A stretch of DNA of 64,000 bases from an uncultured Pelagibacteraceae bacterium (GTDB taxonomy: Bacteria > Pseudomonadota > Alphaproteobacteria > Pelagibacterales > Pelagibacteraceae), in the NCBI GenBank assembly GCA_902618695.1, contig CACNCB010000001.1:310001-374000 (forward strand), given 5' to 3'. The position numbers were made by a program, and so were the translations under genes. This document shows positions 61,819-64,000 of the stretch, piece by piece. Each line of letters begins with the position of its first letter. Position 1 is the stretch's first letter. Under the pieces are notes generated by a model. The model did no database searches. It saw nothing but the letters and a program-made list of their open reading frames with translations, and was not told where the DNA came from.

Positions 61819-63009
61819 ATGCAATTAGCTAGGTTTTTAAATAATGTTTTTAAAAAAGATGGATTTATCTTAATTGATGCTAATTCTAAAAGCTATATTA
61901 TTGGTAATCCAAAAAGTGAAAACCCTATTAAGCTTAAAATATTAAATAAAAACCTCCATTATAAATTATTATTTCATCCCGATTTATATTTTGGTGAAGC
62001 TTACACTGATGGAGAAATAATTATAGAAAATGGAACGCTAACAGATTTTTTAGATCTTTCCTTAATGAATTTTGGAAGAGGAGAATTAAATTTTTTCAGT
62101 TCTGTAATTAATAAATTAAGAGGTTCTTACAGATATTTTACTAACTTTAATTTTATAAAAAAATCAAAAATGAACGTTTCGCATCATTATGATATTTCAG
62201 ATGATCTTTATGATTTATTTTTGGATCCTAAAAGACAATATTCATGTGCGTACTTTAAAAACGAAACAGACACGCTTGAAACAGCACAAAATAATAAAAT
62301 TCAACATATTATAAAAAAACTCAATATAAAGCCTAATCAAAAAGTCTTAGATATCGGATGCGGATGGGGATCGCTTGCAACTGATATAGCAAAGAGTGCA
62401 AATTGTGAAGTCACAGGTATTACCCTTTCTGAAAATCAATTTAATTATTGTAAAAAAAGAGCAAAAGAACTTAATTTAGAAAATCAGTTACACTTTAAAC
62501 TTATGGATTATAGGGAGCTAGATGAAAAATTCGATAGAATAGTAAGTGTTGGAATGTTTGAGCATGTAGGAAGAAAATTTTATAGAAAATTTTTTTCACA
62601 AGTCGAAAAACTTTTGAAAGATGATGGAGTTTCATTGATTCATACCATAGGGTCAGTAAATCCACCTCGAGATCCACATCCGTGGATTACGAAATATATT
62701 TTTCCTGGTGGATATACACCAAGCTTGAGTGAGGTAAGTCCACATATAGAAAAGTCGGGATTAATCGTTGCAGATATTGAAGTTTTAAGGCTACATTACA
62801 TGCACACTTTAAGACATTGGAAAGAAAATTGTCTCATAAACAAAGAAAAAATAATTGAAATGTTTGATGAAAAATTTTTTAGAATGTGGGAATTTTATCT
62901 TGCAGGTTGTGAGATGGCATTTAAATGGGGTGATCAAGTTGTATATCAATTTCAATTAACAAAAAATTATTCTTCAACACCAGTTACAAGAGACTATATT
63001 TATCAATAA
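61819..63009 (+). CDS. cfa: Cyclopropane-fatty-acyl-phospholipid synthase-like methyltransferase
   Basis: SAM-dependent lipid methyltransferase of the CFA family, 396 residues. An N-terminal lipid-binding region (KLKILNKNLHYKLLFHPDLYFGEAYTDG) is followed by the catalytic domain with MNVSHHYDISDDLYDLFLD, RQYSCAYF, SAM motif VLDIGCGWGSLA (about residues 174-185) and FDRIVSVGMFEHVG. It methylenates unsaturated acyl chains of membrane lipids, or a relative of that reaction. Confidence 0.88.
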   Translation: MQLARFLNNVFKKDGFILIDANSKSYIIGNPKSENPIKLKILNKNLHYKLLFHPDLYFGEAYTDGEIIIENGTLTDFLDLSLMNFGRGELNFFSSVINKLRGSYRYFTNFNFIKKSKMNVSHHYDISDDLYDLFLDPKRQYSCAYFKNETDTLETAQNNKIQHIIKKLNIKPNQKVLDIGCGWGSLATDIAKSANCEVTGITLSENQFNYCKKRAKELNLENQLHFKLMDYRELDEKFDRIVSVGMFEHVGRKFYRKFFSQVEKLLKDDGVSLIHTIGSVNPPRDPHPWITKYIFPGGYTPSLSEVSPHIEKSGLIVADIEVLRLHYMHTLRHWKENCLINKEKIIEMFDEKFFRMWEFYLAGCEMAFKWGDQVVYQFQLTKNYSSTPVTRDYIYQ

Positions 63010-63036
63010 ATTATTGATAAATATAAATTTCCTCAA

Positions 63037-64000
63037 ATGAAAAAAAAGAAAAAAAAAATAAAAAAAAATTTTTCTAAAAATAAAAAAAAAATTAAAAAAG
63101 CTCTAAAAAAGATCAAGAAAAGCAATATAAAAAAAGTTAAGGTAAGACAAAAAAAAAATTCTAAAAACAGAAAAGTTAAAAAATCTAAAAAAGTAATAAA
63201 AATATATAGATTTACATCACAAAAAAAACCAGATTTTCTTTTAAAGTTAGTTAACTTTCAAAATTCTCTAAAGCCTGAATTTAAGTTTAGATTAAATTTT
63301 GGTTTTGAAAAATATATCCAAGCATTTTTTGATAAGATAGCAGATATAATTTCACAATATAAAACTATAAAAAAAGATGAAGCAAGAAGATTAAAATTAG
63401 AAAAACAAGAACAAGAAAGGTTAGAAAAGATCGAAATTGCAAAAGAAAAACAAAAAGAGGCTGAATTAAAAGTTAAATTAAAAGAACAAGCTTTAAAGGA
63501 TGAAATTAGATTAGAAAAACAAAGAACAAAAGAAATAAAATTATTCTTAAGAAAAGAACAGGCTCTTTTAAGAATTGAACAAGCAGAAAAACAAAAGAAA
63601 TTTTTACAACAATTAAAATTAGATAAGCAAATTGAAAAATTTAGAGTTAGAGAGGTTAAAGAATTAGAGAAATTAGAAAAAATTTCTTTAAGAGAAAAGA
63701 GAGAGGATTATGCTGGCTTACAACAAAGAATAGAAAAACTAAAAGAAAAATACCGAATTATTAGAGATCAAAAGATTAGGGAAAGAGTAGAGGCCTTAGG
63801 AGTAAAAATTCAAGGAGATGAAGATAGAGAAACACTTTTACAAAAAGAAAAAGAATATACTTTAGCTAGACAAAAAATTGAGTTTGCTCTCGAAAGTTTT
63901 TACAGAAGTGCTAGCAGCTTGGTATTTCAGTTAAACAAAAGACACATAACAAGGCACATGTCCATGTTCAGATGTATTGATAGAAGGTTTGAAACTGGAG
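63037..64000 (+). CDS. Lys-rich coiled-coil protein, partial (runs off the window)
   Basis: An open frame from ATG 63037 continues to the last base without a stop (at least 321 codons), 27 bases after the cfa stop. The first ~60 residues are almost entirely Lys/Asn/Ile/Arg; then a short globular-looking segment (FTSQKKPDFLLKLVNFQN...); residues about 110-290 are a highly charged Glu/Lys/Gln/Leu region that should form a long coiled coil; the visible end (SFYRSASSLVFQLNKRHITRH) looks globular. I do not recognise the family. A nucleic-acid-binding or structural role is only a guess. Confidence 0.75.
   Translation, partial: MKKKKKKIKKNFSKNKKKIKKALKKIKKSNIKKVKVRQKKNSKNRKVKKSKKVIKIYRFTSQKKPDFLLKLVNFQNSLKPEFKFRLNFGFEKYIQAFFDKIADIISQYKTIKKDEARRLKLEKQEQERLEKIEIAKEKQKEAELKVKLKEQALKDEIRLEKQRTKEIKLFLRKEQALLRIEQAEKQKKFLQQLKLDKQIEKFRVREVKELEKLEKISLREKREDYAGLQQRIEKLKEKYRIIRDQKIRERVEALGVKIQGDEDRETLLQKEKEYTLARQKIEFALESFYRSASSLVFQLNKRHITRHMSMFRCIDRRFETG

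Noticed and set aside
1-64000. Mobile elements, prophage, CRISPR arrays, tRNA or rRNA genes
   Set aside because: No transposase, integrase, phage structural gene, spaced direct-repeat array or cloverleaf/rRNA sequence was found on either strand by reading; no tool-based scan was possible.

Overview
This is a low-GC, gene-dense stretch of an alphaproteobacterial chromosome that looks like the SAR11 clade (Pelagibacterales). The signs are strong AT bias in coding and spacer DNA, very short or overlapping intergenic gaps, Lys/Asn/Ile-rich proteins, and alphaproteobacterial gene sets (RegA, ChvG/ChvI, class I LysRS, MetX/MetW with a SAM-II riboswitch). No rRNA, tRNA, CRISPR array, insertion sequence, integrase or prophage gene was seen. 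No stretch of more than 300 bases lacks a gene; the largest gap, about 190 bp upstream of metX/hisC, holds a riboswitch.

Layout. 1-448: end of the ATP synthase operon (atpD tail, atpC). 440-6971 (-): a nine-gene housekeeping unit, read rplU, rpmA, obgE, proB, proA, nadD, rsfS, ctpA, rppH, with a visible promoter at its head. 7036-9471 (-): metX-metW-gloB behind a SAM-II riboswitch, divergent from hisC-tyrA (+). 11638-15192 (-): trkH, ampG and an NlpC/P60 hydrolase. 15284-18816 (+): lysK, pyrD, rpmB, yhhQ. 18813-21918 (-): a polyamine trio (group IV decarboxylase, deoxyhypusine-synthase-like enzyme, agmatinase-like enzyme). 22087-31797: regA, bioY, polA, chvI-chvG, ahcY, tsaE-amgK-murU. 31775-41331: gpmA, VanZ-like protein, lytic transglycosylase lipoprotein, RND pump, sseA, msrA, DMT transporter, DNA glycosylase, GT17-like glycosyltransferase.

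41686-56218 is the most distinctive region, a purine island of about 14.5 kb. It encodes a BMP/Nup-type nucleoside ABC importer with a linked deaminase, a purine phosphoribosyltransferase, guanine deaminase, xanthine dehydrogenase (XdhAB), membrane urate hydroxylase PuuD without its cytochrome domain, HIU hydrolase, OHCU decarboxylase, allantoinase PuuE, allantoicase and ureidoglycolate lyase. A separate small secreted c-type cytochrome lies at the edge. Together these predict guanine/xanthine -> urate -> allantoin -> glyoxylate + 2 urea. No urease is present here.

56346-64000: a BamE-like small lipoprotein, a small heat-shock protein with a sigma-32-type promoter and a ROSE-like RNA thermometer, oligopeptidase B, a membrane J-domain protein, a GT9 glycosyltransferase, a DapA-family aldolase, a cyclopropane-fatty-acid-synthase-like methyltransferase, and the start of a Lys-rich coiled-coil protein that runs off the window.

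All functional calls come from reading motifs and family resemblance by eye; no database search was run.
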